Origin: Malus domestica
Taxonomy: Eukaryota > Streptophyta > Magnoliopsida > Rosales > Rosaceae
Reading direction: 5' to 3'
Assembly: GCF_042453785.1 (NCBI RefSeq)
Contig: NC_091675.1
Location: 9,746,501 to 9,810,500 of the forward strand
DNA: 64,000 bases
Position numbers and translations under genes: made by a program. The notes beneath the pieces are model-generated. The model was not told where the DNA came from and did not search any database. It worked only from the letters and a program-made list of their open reading frames with translations. Shown here in pieces: positions 1 through 11,125 of this stretch (positions are counted from its first letter, which is position 1; the number at the start of each line of letters is the position of its first letter).

Positions 1-96
1 GTTTGGATTGGTAATGAAATTTACTATTTATCAGAAAAAGAAAAGAAAAAAAAACTAGATGGCCATATTTTTTATTTTTTAAGATGGCCGTAATTT

Positions 97-276
97 ACCA
101 TTTACCATTTAATATTATGATTTAGTGGTATTTCATTTTATTGGTAAGTAAGAGATCTTAGATTCGATTCTCACCAAAAACGAATTTAAATCACTTTATT
201 ACTAGTCCATTGTGAGGTTTATCCCGTTTCCCCACCCCTTATAGAAATAATATAGTTTGTTAAAAAAAAAAAAAAG
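97..276 (+). mobile_element. SINE, 180 bp, with 12-bp target-site duplication
   Basis: A short element ends in an A-run (262-275). It is flanked by a perfect 12-bp direct repeat, TGGCCGTAATTT, at 85-96 and 277-288. Near its middle is a pol III box-B-like motif (AGATTCGATTCTC, around 150-163). A-tail, long target-site duplication and box B together indicate a tRNA-derived SINE in + orientation. No protein is encoded. Confidence 0.8.
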
Positions 277-360
277 TGGCCGTAATTTTTTTTCTTAAGA
301 AAAAAAAATCCATGATTAAAATTCGGATGTCGATAATGTTTCGAAAACCAAACTCCTAAC

Positions 361-1383
361 TAGGGGTGGGTTCAAAAAACCGAAAACCGAACCGAACCGA
401 ATTCTTTTGGTTCGGTTCGGTTTTAGTGATCTAGAAACCGAACCGAACCGAATTAATTAAATTAATTTTTTTATTTAATTATTTGTTTTGGGTATTATTT
501 TTTAGGGGTGTGATATCCACACACCCCATTTTACTTCTCACACACCCTTCTAATTTTCGACCGTCGGATCAGATGAATTGAAGAAGATCAACGGATATAA
601 ATTAACAAGGGTGTGTGAGAAGTAATTTGGGGTGTGTGGATAGCACACCCCATTTTTTAAACCTAATTTGTAAGTTAAAATGTGCTAAACCCAATGTGTT
701 GCCAAACTTTAAGCTCAAATTATTAAAAAAAGGCCTATAAAAACTCTAAACCCTAACCTATTATTTCTCCCCCATATAAGGTTCCGGAATCAAACCTCCT
801 CCTGAAGTACCTACATCCATCTCCATAACACTGTGTACTTCTACCCTAGCTTTCTTTTCAAAATCTACTCTCATATAACATGTAACATAATCCATAAACA
901 TTTATTTCGGGTAGATTACTTGGGTAATTTGTGATGGAAAAAAATCCAACACACACTAAATAAATCCACCCACGTATTACTTTTACTAATGAAGTTGTCA
1001 ACATGCAGTTACAAGCAAACAACCCTGATCTTTGAACAACATCATATAATTTAACTTTTCTAAGTCATTTGTACGATTTTTGTGTTGTGAGGTTGTTAGT
1101 TTGGACTTTGGAAGACTTGATTGATGATTTTATTTCAACTTTAAATGTTTATTTTCATTGTCTTTGATTCCAGTTAGAATGCTTATGTTATGATTGTGTT
1201 GGATATGTTAAAATTTAAAATTTTAATGTTTTTCATTTTTTGAAAAAAAAACAAAAAACAAAAAACCAAAACCGAACCGAAACCGAACCGAAAAAAAAAA
1301 AACCGAACCGAACCAAACCGAAATTTCAGTTTGGTTTCGGTTTTGGCAAAAAACCGAACCGATTTAAACCGAACCCACCCCTA
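361..1383. mobile_element. Non-autonomous hAT-like DNA transposon (1023 bp)
   Basis: Perfect 13-bp terminal inverted repeats (TAGGGGTGGGTTC at 361; its complement ending at 1383) are flanked by a perfect 8-bp target duplication, CTCCTAAC (353-360 and 1384-1391). An 8-bp duplication with short TIRs is typical of the hAT superfamily. The subterminal 50-100 bp at both ends are dense in the pentamer ACCGA and its complement, as expected of clustered transposase-binding sites. No transposase ORF is present, so it is non-autonomous. It also contains a separate MITE at 505-651. Confidence 0.88.
505..651. mobile_element. MITE nested in the hAT-like element (147 bp)
   Basis: This near-palindromic element begins GGGGTGTGATATCC and ends with the near-complement GGATAGCACACCCC. 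Inner arms (cacaccccattttacttctcacac-type sequence) also pair. An 8-bp duplication, ATTTTTTA, flanks it at 497-504 and 652-659. It inserted into the older element at 361-1383. Diverged relatives may lie near 27040-27165 and 43710-43840. Confidence 0.8.
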
Positions 1384-1403
1384 CTCCTAACTTTAAGTAA
1401 TCA

Positions 1404-1554
1404 GTTGGAGCACGTCGATTTGGTGGAGAAGGATCCCCACCTCGTCATCAAAATCAACGAAACTTGTTTTTCCAAACAGGTTCATACTGCAGCATATCGT
1501 AATCCTTCTTACTGGGACGTTGATACTACTGCATCAGACTACAGAGATGCCTGA
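1404..1554 (+). pseudogene. Possible last-exon fragment of a gene starting left of the window
   Basis: Just right of the hAT-like element an AG at about 1402-1403 (…TAATCAG) could serve as splice acceptor. The open frame that follows encodes about 49 residues with plausible codon use (EHVDLVEKDPHLVIKINET … YWDVDTTASDYRDA) and stops at 1552-1554. I do not recognise the family. Upstream exons would lie outside the window. The element's insertion point is only about 12 bp from the acceptor, so the exon may be the end of a live gene with the element in its intron, a pseudogene remnant, or a chance ORF. Confidence 0.3.
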
Positions 1555-1880
1555 CTGATGAGTAGATCCGGGAACCGCACAGCCCCGCCCCTTCGCCGGC
1601 GGTAGATATTTTGCTGCCTAACTAGACGGCCGTAATACTTTATCGTAATCGAAACACTGAAGCTACTCTTCCTTTCTATGTATATCTATGCATGTCATGG
1701 GCAGTAAGTCAAAAAAAAGGAAGCGAGATTGTTTATTTGTTCTTGCTAATCTTACAAATTACACAGCGTAAAACAATGGCAATAAGTTAGTTGCAGTGCC
1801 TTCTCTTCAATGGTGCGATTTCGGGTAGATTTCCATCCTTTTACAGAAAAATACATCGACTTGTTTGCACCCGAATCCGA

Positions 1881-4800
1881 TCAAAATCGCTTGTCACCGA
1901 TTAAGATCTTCCAGCTTGCATGGGGTCCTTCTCCGGTGTCATGTAGCGCAGGCACCCATCCAACGGCGCTCGCAATTTCTTGAAGCTCAGCAATTACAGA
2001 TACTGAGTCACGTATGTAAACGCGTCCGCCAGGCCTCAGCATTCGATCCATCTCGAGCATGATGGTTGAAATATTACACCTGTTCCCAACACAAGCAGGT
2101 TAATAGAAAATATATCTACTCTGCAACGCATGAAGGTTGGCAAACAAACAAATACAATAGGCTAAAACTACAGCACAAATTTATACCTCGTTTTCTCAAT
2201 AGAGAAGAGACCGGCTGCATGTATCAAATCGTATGTTCTCGGATAAGTGTCAAACGGTTCACACCTAAGAAACATAAATTTGAGCATCATGACCATGTCC
2301 GAAGGAATTAGTAAACAAATAAAGCATAACATCGTTTGCATAAATTAATATCACACTAAAAAGAGACCCAAAAGGGGCGTTCAGAGAAAAATTGTGGCTA
2401 GTGTAGAGGCAACCACACTGTAAAACCAAGTTTTATGTGAAAATATGGTATAAAATCCAAGAAAAGAGAGTTAAAAACAGAAAGCAGGTGTGTTTCCCAT
2501 ACCAGTCATGCATAACTCCAATAAGTCCGCGATCATATATGACTGGCAAAGTATCGAACCCAGAAACAGGAACAACGTTCATAACCCAGCAATCCATCTG
2601 GTGATCAATCAATCCTGCTGCAAACCTGCCAAGGCCAAAACAATTTTTACTGTTTCTTTCTGGATTCGAAAGACCACTGAAATAGAAAGCTTTAAGGTCT
2701 ATGTAATGGAAAGGTAGAAACAATTATTTGAACATATACCCTCCATATCCAGCCCTCATGTCCAAAATGTTTCTAAAGTTTAACTCTCTCCAATGGTAAG
2801 CGCCGATATAACCAGATAATATTTCATGCCAGTACTTTGCCTCTGCCCTAAAGATTTCCTTTCTCGATATGTAGGCATCTAGCTTTATGCTCTGGAGCCT
2901 TTCTGGTGGATCTTGAAGGCGTGCAGGCCACATGCTAACATTTGCTCCAAAACCATTCTCAGGTAATCGACTGATGCATGCCTTTAAACTAACATTCCTG
3001 CAAAAAGTATAACTAAGGGTTACTGTGGTTATAACATACATATACTTTATTTATTACTCAGCAGCTAGGTAGGGCTTGTGATCTTTTTGTGAGATATCAA
3101 ATTTGAATAGGCCATAGAGTACACCCAATAATGAGACTAGAAGAACCACTACTACAAGGTTTTTGTTAAATTTATTAGCTAAGTGTACGTGGAAGGGGCC
3201 ATTATATTCAAAGTGTTAACTTTAGATGAGAAACTCAATCGAATTAGATTAATCACCAGGTTTTCACATCTTTCCTTCCACAACCTTTATCATATATAGC
3301 AAAAGCCTTTTGGTTCGGGCAAATTTGATCAACTCTCTCTCTCTCTTAATGCCTCAAGACACGAGATAAGGTTTGCATTGCCCCTCAGGAAATATGTTAG
3401 ATTATCATTACGAAGTCTACAAGAGTCGGGATAAAGGTCCACCTGAACAACATAACACATTTTTGACAAAATGTATTGAACTAGGTATATGGATTGACAT
3501 TTGAAGAATTCTACCAAACCAAAGTGAACCTTGAAGTAGGACTTACCAGACATTATCTGGATCGTCATTTGTATCACATAATGGAGGCTGCACACCAGCA
3601 TCACGACTAAGATAACAGCTATTGTTCAAAGGCTTCCGCCATATAGCAATATATCCTTTCTTACTTACAAGCTCCCAACAAATGCGAGTAGTCAGGTTCT
3701 CCATTTCTGTTAATCGGTAAAAACAAACATTAGTTTGAGAGCTCAAACAGAAAAAACTTAATAATTCTACTTTCTTGTCAAATGGGAGAGAAGATGAACT
3801 GATGCAAATGAAAAAGAACAATATATAATAGAAAAATTTCGCTCAAGCTTTCAATGTGCATAGATATAGTAAGTAGGTATGAACCTAGAATATTTATTAC
3901 ATAATGAGCTACCTTTCCATTGTTCTTGTAGGGCATCTTCATGTTTATAAACGGGCTGTGCTGCCCAAACAAAGTATCCTCCTGCTCTTAGCAACCTGTC
4001 AGCCTCGAGAAGCAAAATTCCATCTTCATCACATAATCAAAAGAACAAAGGATTCTTTGAGTCAAAGAGCTTTTGTGAACCAGTATCAAATGCATTACAT
4101 ATATATTCCATTCCATATCAGATAGAAAAGCATAGAAACAACTAGCAAGTGGTGACTGATACGCAATTTAGAAAGACCCCTAAATCAGTAAGACTGGATC
4201 ATAATGAACCTTTAGCTTATGTTAAACGTTTCAAGATCAAGGATTATGCCATTAAATATCCATGAAAGAGAAAAGGATTACCATCTCGGGTCCAATTAAT
4301 TCTACATCTTGAACAATGGATCAAGTCAAAAGCCTGGCTTGGATACAACAAGCGGTGAGTAGCAAATACTGCCACCATTGCAGGTACACCACGCTCTAAT
4401 GCAAACTGTATCTGATTCTCATGAACATCTTTTGGTGCTATTGACAGAGTGGTCACATTCCGCTGCATCAAAAAGGCACCAAAACTCGCAACTCCACAAC
4501 CAATATCTAAGGCAACTCGAGTTTTGTGACCAAATCCAATGTCAGCAACCATCTGCGCATTCAATTAGAGAGGCGGTAATGAATATCATGTAAACAGATG
4601 CAAATACTAAATGAGACTTGTGCAAGAAACTAACATCAGAAATCTGATTCAAGTATTCATCCGCCCCATGAATGAACTGCGTTCCACCTCCTGGAAAAAC
4701 AAATTTATCTTTTTCTACCCGTATCCAATTCTGACCACCTTTATCATCAACTAGTCGAGTATGGGGTACATTACTGAACCACACCTGTAATCATATCCTC

Positions 4801-6059
4801 ATATTAGCCAAAAAGAACACTCATTCTTAACCAAACCAGGTGAAAGAGTAATATGTTGCACATGAAGAGCTACAGAATGATGGAATTTTGTCTTCAGTTC
4901 TGGAGGAAGATGCAAGTCAATGCACAAATATTCAAGTCATTTCAATGCCAGAATTTATCTTTCTCTACAGGAATTACAAGTTCAGTTAACATGTGCATAT
5001 ACAGCTTAAAAAAAAAAACGAAAAAAAAAAACAGATTACTTGGAATCAAAATCCAATGAAATCAGAACTATTAGTTCATTACTTCTCATTTGTTTCTAAA
5101 AGAGAAGCGAAAAGTGAACGGCACATTGCCATCATCACTCCTCAAAGTCTTTCGTCCAAATTTCCGGAGCGAATCCCAACAATCCATTTCATCTCATCCA
5201 CATTTGTATATCATGAGTGCAAGAATTAAACCCTACTAAAATTTACACGTACACTTCTTCCCTTTGTCGTTTACAATTGCAAATTAACAGTTGAAATCAA
5301 TTGCTGTATTTTCACTCACATAACCAAATGAAATGCAACAGCAACACTTAAACCCATTCAAATTTCAAACAAAGCAAGAAACATTACCAAAAACCGAAAT
5401 CAAACTTTTGCACATTTTCGAATCCAAATTACCTTATCTCGGCTCTGAGGCCACGGTATTCGAGTCTGATAGCCTTTCGGCCTCGGCACCACGCAATTCA
5501 ACTCCTTGCCCTGCCCAGGACAATGCCTCTCGTACTTTTCCCCCCTCTCACTCGAATTCCACCTCTTAATCTCCTTCACATTGTCCAAACACGGTATATA
5601 ATCCGTCATGCGCTCATTGCACGCCTTATACTTCCCAACCCTAACCCTAACACCACCACCGTCCTCCAGTTTCTCCTCTCCTCCACTCACGTTCCTCAAA
5701 TCCTCGATCAAACTCGGGTCGAACTCCCCGACCTTGAACTCCTCCGACATCGCGCCGTTCTCGTCGACTATCCCCATCCTCTCAACCTCCGGCGGCGGCG
5801 GAGGCGGCGGTGACGGCGGAGGAGGTGAAGGAGCTGCCGGAGGATTCGGAGGATGCGATTCCGGCGGAGGAGACGCGAGAGACGGAGTCTGCGGGCCGGA
5901 AGACGTGGCGGTGGAGGAGAAGAAGGGGAGGGAAGGATAGGCAACAGAGTAGTGGTTGGCAAGTAGGAAGAGGGAGACGGAGAGGAGGGCAATGGCTGTA
6001 ATTTTGATGAAAGTCGGGGTCTTTAGGATGTCGGTGGCGGTGGCCGCGAGGGCCTTCAT
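1881..6059 (-). CDS. Probable methyltransferase PMT11/PMT12-like (DUF248 family)
   Basis: Nine exons: 5433-6059, 4635-4784, 4282-4552, 3913-4023, 3547-3706, 2740-2997, 2503-2625, 2187-2264, 1881-2079. They join in frame to 658 residues, normal for the family. A short cytoplasmic tail precedes one membrane anchor (about residues 17-41), then a proline-rich stalk with a (P)n/SPPPPPP run, then the methyltransferase region. The SAM-binding motif [15 protein letters not shown] starts near residue 273, followed by [16 protein letters not shown] and [14 protein letters not shown] second half contains [15 protein letters not shown] and ends near [12 protein letters not shown]. Family members (QUA2/QUA3 relatives) are Golgi type II membrane proteins thought to methylate pectic homogalacturonan. 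The match is closest to Arabidopsis PMT11/12 as I recall them. The start is the only ATG in frame (6057-6059); the frame open upstream of it has no ATG. Substrate specificity is inferred. Confidence 0.93.
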
Positions 6060-7480
6060 GATCGGATATGAATTCGATTTTCTCGGGAAAATGATGGAAG
6101 GAGGAGGAAATTCTTGAAGGGAAAAACAGAGGATGGACGTCAATGGAAATTTAATAATTTCATTAAATTAAAAATTAAATGGAAAATGAAATGAATGCGA
6201 TCGGGTTTGCAACTTGTGATGCAAAGTGAAGAGCTTCGCTTAAGACGTACTTAAACGTTGGGGAGAATTATATTATTAAGAAGATTGGAGCAATGAATTA
6301 TAAAATTTTGTCTGCTTGGAGCCTTGAAGAATAAAATTCTGTGAGAGTAGTAATCTCTGAGTTTATTATAATGCAGAGTAAACGCCTTTTTGACTAGGTC
6401 GGTTAAAAATTTCAACCAAAATAAAAGGTTTTAAATTACAACAAAAGGAGGAAGGTTAATAAAAAGTTAGGATAAAGATTGTCTGTCCTTTCATTTTCTG
6501 TGCCTTTACTTGTTATCCTGTTTATGTGGTCACGGTTAAGCCGCGTCAACATTTTATATTACTATTTATTTTTGTCTTATTATTTTTATAAAAAAAAAAT
6601 ATAAAATGTTAACGTAACTTAACCGTGACTACACAAAACAAGAAAGCATAAAAAGTGAAAGGGGTAGACAATCATTGTCGAAAAAGTTAACCATACTAGA
6701 TCAAAGAATCAATTAGTAGATCAAACTAACGTTTCTTCAGTTATCTATAATATTATTAGAACGTGACACTCAATAGTAGCATACACACAACATATAATTT
6801 GTTTATACCGGGGTTTGTGCCACGTGGAATTCATGCAGTTGTCTCACTCATTGGATTATATTCACATTGCTTTGTCTTTTGTGTTCTTTGACTGTTTTTT
6901 CTTCTTTTTTTTTCTTTTTTTTTCTTTTTTTCTTTTTTTTCTTTTAGTGGTCGTTGGATAATTGGATGAAGATTGGTGGGGATTTAAAGATTAATTTGTT
7001 TGTGTACTTTTTCTAACTGTTGCAATTAATTGGAAATCCAAATTGTCTTTTTTCATAATGATGCCCCAATCTCATTCTTTTCCAGAGGTCGTAGCTATTA
7101 ACTACTTATTCATTTCTCCTATGCTTAAAAAAATAAAATATTTATCAAAATTCAAATAACTATTAATCCATTAGTTGCTTTATTTTTTTTATCAAAGGTT
7201 GTTATAAAATTTTGCACAAAAAAACGTTGTTATAAATTTTTAAGAATTTTAATAAAACACTTCCGGCACTGTTTACTTTTAACGAAAAATTACATTTTTA
7301 CATTTCCTTGGTACTATTCACTACACATTTATTTATCATTTTTCATTAAAACTAAAGTTATTTTGGATTTTTTGTCAATTTTTCTTAAATTTTTTTATAA
7401 CGGTTTTATTTTATTTTATTTTTTATTTTTTGAAGTAAAAGAAATGACTACATGCTCACCTGTGAGTGTCTTTAAAATAT
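6060..7480. other. Intergenic region upstream of the PMT gene
   Basis: This holds the 5' leader and promoter of the methyltransferase gene (reading leftward), one hairpin-type repeat (6477-6673) and a long pyrimidine tract (about 6894-6945, runs of T with interspersed C). A diverged piece of the 155-bp MITE family may lie at about 7265-7400. I see no gene. Confidence 0.6.
6477..6673. repeat. MITE-like inverted repeat (about 197 bp)
   Basis: The left arm (GATTGTCTGTCCTTTCA…GTCACGGTTAAG…AACATTTTATA) is mirrored by the right arm (TATAAAATGTTAACG…CTTAACCGTGAC…GTGAAAGGGGTAGACAATC). The arms are each roughly 80-90 bp around a central AT-rich loop. The structure could fold into a long hairpin. I could not identify a clear target duplication, so the superfamily is open. 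Confidence 0.65.
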
Positions 7481-7635
7481 GGGAACTTTAACGAAAATCT
7501 CCTGGTACTATTCATTTTAACGAAAAACCACATTTTTACACTAAAAAGTCAATCCTTGTACTATTCACTTTACCCTTTATTTTGTCTTTATCGTTAAAAT
7601 TCAAAGTTTTCAAACTCTTTTTCATTAGTTTTCTT
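7481..7635 (+). mobile_element. Mutator-type MITE, 155-bp family, copy 1
   Basis: It starts GGGAACTTTAACGAAAA and ends …CATTAGTTTTCTT; the two ends are imperfect inverted repeats of about 16 bp. A 9-bp duplication TTAAAATAT flanks it (7472-7480 and 7636-7644), pointing to a Mutator-like origin. Other copies in this window: 8914-9068, 51420-51571, 61438-61561, 62379-62533. Confidence 0.8.
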
Positions 7636-7742
7636 TTAAAATATTCGGATATTTTATACTTTAATCTGTTAAAACAAATTCAAGTCAAGCCAAATTAATT
7701 TGCATCACAATTTAGATAAACACTCAAAGAAATCATCATTAT

Positions 7743-7917
7743 GTATACTTTTTTTTTTTAGTACATCGATATTTTTACACTAAAATGAGGGAAGTTTGGC
7801 TAAGCCAAATAACAGGCAGCCTAATTTGATATCAAATTCGCCATCCACGATATTTGAACCTAAAACCTTTCACATCCAAGTGAAGAGAAATATCACCATA
7901 CCGGAGTACTGACTTAC
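7743..7917 (-). mobile_element. SINE, minus orientation
   Basis: A T-run at 7749-7759 is the reverse of an A tail. Reading the minus strand there is a box-B-like GGTTCAAATAT. The direct repeat ATCATCATTAT flanks it (7732-7742 and 7918-7928). A relative in + orientation lies at about 62695-62857, sharing GTGGATG(G/A)CGAATT, ATCAAATTA and the terminal GTAAAAA(T/C)ATC before the tail. Confidence 0.7.
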
Positions 7918-8913
7918 ATCATCATTATATACTTTAACTAAAGTAAAATATGTGGCTCTTTAAGAATCATTCTTTATTACATGTAGTATGTGTACAAAAA
8001 CTTTTATTTTATAATTTAAATGAGATATTGTAATATATGTGTAAAGATAAATAACTTTATATATGTAAGGAGTCATACAACGCTCTTAGCTAGTTAGTAC
8101 GCTACGATTATTTTGTTTGCGAAACATAAGTAGTGAAAATGTAAATGCCAGTGAATTGACCATAGAGGAGAATCCCCTTGGATCCAATTGTAAGGGCTAA
8201 GGCCTAGCTAAAAAGAGATCAATACTTCGGCCCATCTCATAAACCCAATGTCAAATTTTTGTCACCACCAGGCCCTAATTCCACTGCCACGGGCACCAGC
8301 ACCACCCCCACGGCACAAAAGCAACCACCAAAGGGTAACACAGTTATACAATTATACAGTTCTTCAGGCAAGTATCAAACAGTTTTACCAGTTACCACCC
8401 AAATTACTTAGACATTATTTATTGTAATCATATGATAGTTTGTTTACGCAACACATCATCACTTTCAACGTTGTGTGGAGAGTTATAATTTTAGTAATGT
8501 AGAACTTACCTTCTCACATTCACGACAAAAATTGAACTCTTATTCTCCTATTTCCTAAAATATGTGAAGTGGCATACCTCAATATTCTTTCTCACACCTC
8601 ATGTATCACGAACTTTATGAGCATATTTATGTAATCGCAATTCATGCATACATTCTCTCCAGTTTTTTTTTTATAAGACGGAATTTTTAATTTTCTCTAC
8701 TTTAGGAAAAAATGAATCCTAACTTAAGTGCAAGACGGTAGACACATTTACCTGACTAATCGGCTCGGTCTTTCTCTAGTCTATTTTCCTTTATAAATGC
8801 TTTTAGTACAAGATGATCCCAATTACTGCCATGAAAGAACATTGTGTAACACTGTAACTTGTGTTTTCTATAGAAAAATATGGATTGACCCCTTATTTTC
8901 CTGATTAGAAATA

Positions 8914-9068
8914 AAGGAAAACTAATGAAAAGGGTTTGAAAACTTTGAGTTTTAATGATAAGGACAAAATAAAGGGTAAAGTGAATAGTAACAGGTTTGA
9001 CTTTTTAGTGTAAAAATGTGGTTTTTCATTAAAATGAACAGTACCGTGAACTTTTCGTTAAAACTCCC
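8914..9068 (-). mobile_element. Mutator-type MITE, 155-bp family, copy 2
   Basis: Reverse-orientation copy of the element at 7481, also exactly 155 bp. It begins AAGGAAAACTAATGAAAAG and is flanked by the perfect 9-bp duplication TTAGAAATA (8905-8913 and 9069-9077). Confidence 0.82.
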
Positions 9069-9073
9069 TTAGA

Positions 9074-9251
9074 AATAATTGGTTGAATTGTACGATATAA
9101 ACAATCTTCTCATTGCCCTTTTTGAAATGTCCAAGTCTCCTCTTAAAACACAAACCCTTCCGAATAATTGGTTGAATTGTACGATGTAAACAATCTTCTC
9201 ATTGCCCTTTTTGAAATGTCCAAGTCTCCTCTTAAAACACAAACCCTTCCG
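9074..9251. repeat. 89-bp tandem duplication (two copies)
   Basis: Copy one is 9074-9162 and copy two 9163-9251. They start AATAATTGGTTGAATTG and end ACAAACCCTTCCG. I see a single difference (GATATAAAC versus GATGTAAAC), so the duplication is young. The left copy begins within the target duplication of the adjacent MITE (9069-9077). Confidence 0.92.
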
Positions 9252-11125
9252 TACGAAGCAAGCAAAAGGACATGCACTTGTGGGGTTGCTTTCAAAAGAT
9301 TATTCAAAAGAGTATTTGAATGCTAGGAATTTGATTAAAAATTGTTTTTCTTTTCTGTCAAAGATTTGATTAACAATTAATCGCACATTTCTAGGTCAAT
9401 TATGCAACTTCCAAGAACGGATGCATGATGGTCGAGTTGGTTTTTGTACGAATCACGTAGCGCACTTTCTCAAAAAACTTAGGTTTACGTTTTGAACTTT
9501 GAGCAAATGAAATAATTAAACACCAAACAAGTCAATATAATAATATGTAATTAGTGAGCTTGGATTAATTTCCCTTAATATTGATCAGATAAAATTATTT
9601 TCATCACTAACTGGTATAGTTTTGATCAGAAAAATCGAACACATAACTATGAATTCATAGGTAAAAGCCTTATAATAACTTGAGTTACAAATTCCTTGCC
9701 ATTCTTATTGTCTTAAGTGAACCCATATAATATTAATAATTCAATGACGATAAGTGACTTGACCCATTTAATCATTTTAATATCTTAATAAAATTTGTTA
9801 TCTGTTAACACGATCAGGACACAGTTTTATTCTTTATTGTATAATATACATATCATAGTCCTATTGGCTATAGCTTGGTCGACATATCTACCTAAAATGA
9901 TATGTTTCCTTGTAAGTCAGGCTAAAAAATGTATGTTTGACGTGTTAATCATGTAAAGCCAAACGTTGATTAACCGATAAATTATTACATGCATTAAGTC
10001 GTGCAATTGTTCAATAATCAAGTCCAATCATTTATATGACTACCTTCGAGTTTAAACTACAAGATGAATATACATTATAAGCCTGTATACTTATATATTA
10101 TATACGATTTTTTTAATAAAATTTGGAGATACAGGGGACAAAGGGGTCATTCTATCAAGAAATTTGCCTTTTCTACCGCTCTGAGTGGGAATGAAATAAT
10201 CTACTTTGTAATTGATGGCTAAACCCTAACGTCTTCGTTATTTCTTACTGCAGGAATAAGACTACTTTTATAGACGATGACCATATTATTTATGTAACTC
10301 AACTCGTCAAATCTATTATCGTTTTTATTGTGGTATACGAGTTTGCCACTATGCCAGATTAGTTTTTACAGATAAATTAGTTGTTTTCTTAAGTCCTCAG
10401 CTTGTTATATTGGACCATACACGTGCAGTTCAATTTTAAATGAAGTCAAGTGGGAACTTCGTAGTAACCCGCCAAGGTCCAACCGTACAAGTCTTACCAT
10501 GCAGACTCAATGCATGGCAGTCTGTTTTCCAGGAACCGTTGTTGTTAACCGCATATAGCCGACTTTCTTGTTGTAAATTGTGATGGGGCTACATTCCTAG
10601 AAATATTATATGCAGTTGAAACTGGTGTATTTTTGTGTACTTTTAGTTAGGTGGAAAATATTGTTGATAATATTGTTAATATGTTTTATTTTTTAACGTG
10701 TTATAGTATACGTGAATGACATGATTGATATGTATCATTTTGAATGTATATTAATAAAAAATAAAGTTGTATTATAATTTGAGCAAAATTGACACGACGT
10801 GACAATGTTTTAAGTATAGCGAAAAATCTCTCCTAATTTTGAGGTAATTTGAAAAGATTTCGACATATATTGATAGGTGGAATTGTCAAAGTACATTAGT
10901 CCTTCCATATACATCATTGAACTTTCTTAGAAGATCTTGCTTAAGACCATGGGAATTCTTGCTTTAGCTGTTGCATTAATTTCTAAACATTAATTTGGTT
11001 GCTTGGTTTTCCTATGTATGTTCCTTCCTAGTAGTTGTTAGTTGTTACATTTAGATTAGGTGGGAGGGTTGACGCGTAAAGGGCAATAAAAAGAAAAGAA
11101 ATTTGATATGTTTCTTATATATATA
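9252..11125. other. Gene-free AT-rich intergenic DNA
   Basis: I see no ORF of convincing length, no RNA gene and no repeat with clear ends here. Confidence 0.5.

Noticed and set aside
5400-6143. N-terminal extension of the methyltransferase beyond 6059
   Set aside because: The frame stays open to 6143 but has no ATG there; the codon at 6141-6143 is TTG. The ATG at 6059 precedes the membrane anchor as in the family.
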